Made by a program: the position numbers and the translations under genes
Notes under the pieces: model-generated
Seen by the model: only the letters and a program-made list of their open reading frames with translations
Databases searched by the model: none
What the model was told of the DNA's origin: nothing
Shown: piece by piece, positions 5,828 to 7,130 of the stretch
Numbering within the stretch: the stretch's first letter is position 1
How the letters are laid out: each line of letters begins with the position of its first letter
Assembly (NCBI GenBank): GCA_017431755.1
Contig: JAFRKM010000086.1
Span: forward strand, 1 to 7,130
Direction: 5' to 3'
Source of the DNA: Clostridia bacterium
GTDB taxonomy: Bacteria > Bacillota > Clostridia > Oscillospirales > Acutalibacteraceae
Length of the DNA: 7,130 nt

Positions 5828-6682
5828 TTAGATCAAATTAGAAATTTCTGAAAAATCTTCAAAGCTAAGTTGCTCTGCCCTAAAGTTTGGATTTATACCA
5901 GCAGAATTTAAAATGTTTTTTATTTCGTCCTTGCTTTTACTCATTCCTGCACTAAGTGAATTTAAAATATTCTTTCTGCGCTGAAGAAAAGTGGCTTTTA
6001 CGACTTTAAAAAACTTGGTTTTATCTTTTATAATTTTAGAATTTGAGTTATTTAAATTAATTTTTATTACCGAGGAATCCACCTTTGGAATAGGTATAAA
6101 ACATTCTTTATTTACAGGAAATAAAATTTCCGGATCACCATAATATCTAACCGCTAAACTTATAGCTCCGGACTGACGTGTGCCTGGGCGGGCACAAATT
6201 CTTTCGGCAGCTTCTTTTTGAAGCATTAAGACCAAAGAATTTATATTTATTTTTTCGTTTTCCAAAATATACATTATTACCTCTGACGTTATATAATACG
6301 GCAAATTTGCACAAATATTTATTTCGTCAAAATCTTTAAATTCCGTTTCAATAAGCTTATTTAAATCTATTTTAAGAATATCGGCGTTAATTATTTTTAC
6401 GTTTTCAAATTCTGCCTTGGTCTCTTTTAAAATCGGAACTAATCTTTTATCAATTTCCACAGAGATAACCTTTTTAAAACGCTCTGCAAGCTGAGCAGTT
6501 AAAACGCCTATTCCCGGGCCAATCTCTATTACTCCGCTATTTTTATTTTCGGTTAAATTTTCCGCCATTTGTGGACAAACTGAGCCGTCTACTATAAAAT
6601 TTTGTCCAAGTGATTTAGAAAATTTAAATCCGAAACTATTTAGTATTTTTTTTATAACTTTAATATCCGAAAGATTTTTCAT
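5828..6682 (-). CDS. rsmA: 16S rRNA (adenine(1518)-N(6)/adenine(1519)-N(6))-dimethyltransferase
   Basis: RsmA (KsgA) dimethylates two adjacent adenines in the 3'-terminal helix of 16S rRNA using S-adenosylmethionine, a late step of 30S assembly; its loss gives kasugamycin resistance. The 284-residue product is of standard length. Motifs seen are SKSLGQNF (22-29, the N-terminal family signature), the SAM-binding EIGPGIGVLT (53-62), VEID (75-78, acidic ribose contact), NADI (99-102), the catalytic NLPYYIT (126-132), FIPIPKVDSSV (195-205), and the C-terminal QRRKNILNSL (234-243) with RAEQLSFEDF (268-277). The ATG follows folE by 15 bp, with AGGGG just upstream, so the two are probably co-transcribed. 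No convincing hairpin terminator follows the stop. Confidence 0.97.
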   Translation of the reverse strand: MKNLSDIKVIKKILNSFGFKFSKSLGQNFIVDGSVCPQMAENLTENKNSGVIEIGPGIGVLTAQLAERFKKVISVEIDKRLVPILKETKAEFENVKIINADILKIDLNKLIETEFKDFDEINICANLPYYITSEVIMYILENEKININSLVLMLQKEAAERICARPGTRQSGAISLAVRYYGDPEILFPVNKECFIPIPKVDSSVIKINLNNSNSKIIKDKTKFFKVVKATFLQRRKNILNSLSAGMSKSKDEIKNILNSAGINPNFRAEQLSFEDFSEISNLI

Positions 6683-6697
6683 TTAAACCCCTACTTA

Positions 6698-7130
6698 TTA
6701 ATTTAAACTATTTAAAAATAAGTTTTGATAATCCACGCTCTCTTTAAAAATACCACTAAAATGGTTGCTTACCGTTTCAGAAGACACATTCTGTATGCCT
6801 CTGGCCGTTACACAGCTATGTTTTGCTCTTATATTTACTGCTATATCGTTACTTTGGGTTAAAATTTTCATAACTTCCAAAATATCTTCGCCTATTTTTT
6901 CTTGCAGCTGAAGACGTTTGCAAACCATATCTACCAATCGTACAATTTTAGAAAGCCCAAGCACAAAACCACTTGGAACATACGCTACGGAAATTTTCAT
7001 ATCGTACATAAGAGCTATATGATGTTCACACAATCTAAATGCATCTATATTTTTCACTATTACCATATTTTTAGAACCAGTTTGGATATCTATTTCAAAA
7101 GTTTTATTCACTTTTTCTGCAATTTCTTTA
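6698..7130 (-). CDS. folE: GTP cyclohydrolase I, C-terminal part (gene runs off the right edge)
   Basis: FolE converts GTP to 7,8-dihydroneopterin triphosphate, the entry point to folate (and possibly queuosine or pterin) synthesis. The frame is open from base 7129, giving 143 residues of a family of about 190-220. The GTG at 7111 is an internal Val codon, not the start. Zinc ligands Cys and His are present in CEHH (fragment residues 34-37) and HSCVTARG (104-111, Cys106). VAYVPSGFVLGLSKI (48-62) supplies the Ser-Lys that contact GTP, and QLQEKIGEDIL (74-84) is the conserved helix with its Gln. GIF (126-128), near the C-terminus, corresponds to GLF in E. coli. One divergence is that the usual Pro-Phe-x-Gly after CEHH is replaced by ALMYDM. 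The true start and ribosome site lie outside the window. rsmA follows by 15 bp. No other folate genes are visible. Confidence 0.95.
   Translation of the reverse strand, partial: KEIAEKVNKTFEIDIQTGSKNMVIVKNIDAFRLCEHHIALMYDMKISVAYVPSGFVLGLSKIVRLVDMVCKRLQLQEKIGEDILEVMKILTQSNDIAVNIRAKHSCVTARGIQNVSSETVSNHFSGIFKESVDYQNLFLNSLN

Noticed and set aside
7109..7111. GTG as the folE start
   Set aside because: The frame continues upstream to the window edge with sensible FolE-like sequence, and a start here would remove the N-terminal half of the enzyme. It is an internal Val codon.

Overview
The window is strongly AT-rich (roughly 30% G+C by eye). Its genes have Gram-positive-type Shine-Dalgarno sites (AGGAGG, GGAGGG) and near-consensus sigma-A promoters, and two of them probably start at TTG. 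The gene set is a paired M16 peptidase-like module next to lgt, a DUF975 membrane protein, rsmA/ksgA, folE and the start of a cytidine deaminase gene. Together this points to a low-GC Firmicute, most likely a member of the Clostridia. That assignment is inferred from gene content and base composition only.

Layout. At the left edge (1-80, minus strand) are the first 26 codons of a cytidine deaminase gene (cdd). They are read leftwards from a TTG with a strong ribosome site and a plausible promoter. A very AT-rich divergent spacer (81-281) follows. To its right is a plus-strand cluster: a small exported, membrane-anchored protein with a lysine-rich tail (282-593, TTG start), yfmF (636-1913), yfmH (1916-3205) and lgt (3195-3998). 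The genes sit 42 bp apart, 2 bp apart and overlapping by 11 bp, so this looks like one operon. It ends at an A/T-flanked hairpin that overlaps the lgt stop codon. The hairpin can also serve the convergent gene on the other side.

The remainder is on the minus strand. Reading in the direction of transcription (right to left), it holds the 3' part of folE (GTP cyclohydrolase I, running off the right edge), rsmA/ksgA 15 bp behind it, an unrecognised cysteine-containing, N-terminally anchored protein (5000-5722) and a DUF975 polytopic membrane protein (4036-4842). The DUF975 gene has its own exact-consensus TTGACA-N17-TATAAT promoter, with a 10-bp direct repeat on either side of the -35 box.

How the genes relate. 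YfmF and YfmH look like the familiar M16 pair of one zinc-site-less and one catalytically competent subunit; they are associated with EF-P 5-aminopentanol modification in Bacillus. Lgt starts lipoprotein maturation at the membrane. RsmA matures 16S rRNA and FolE makes the first pterin intermediate; these are housekeeping functions. No mobile element, CRISPR array, tRNA or rRNA was seen. No clearly new multi-gene system is evident. The least explained items are the 103-aa and 240-aa proteins and the repeat-rich promoter regions at 201-258 and 4879-4917.
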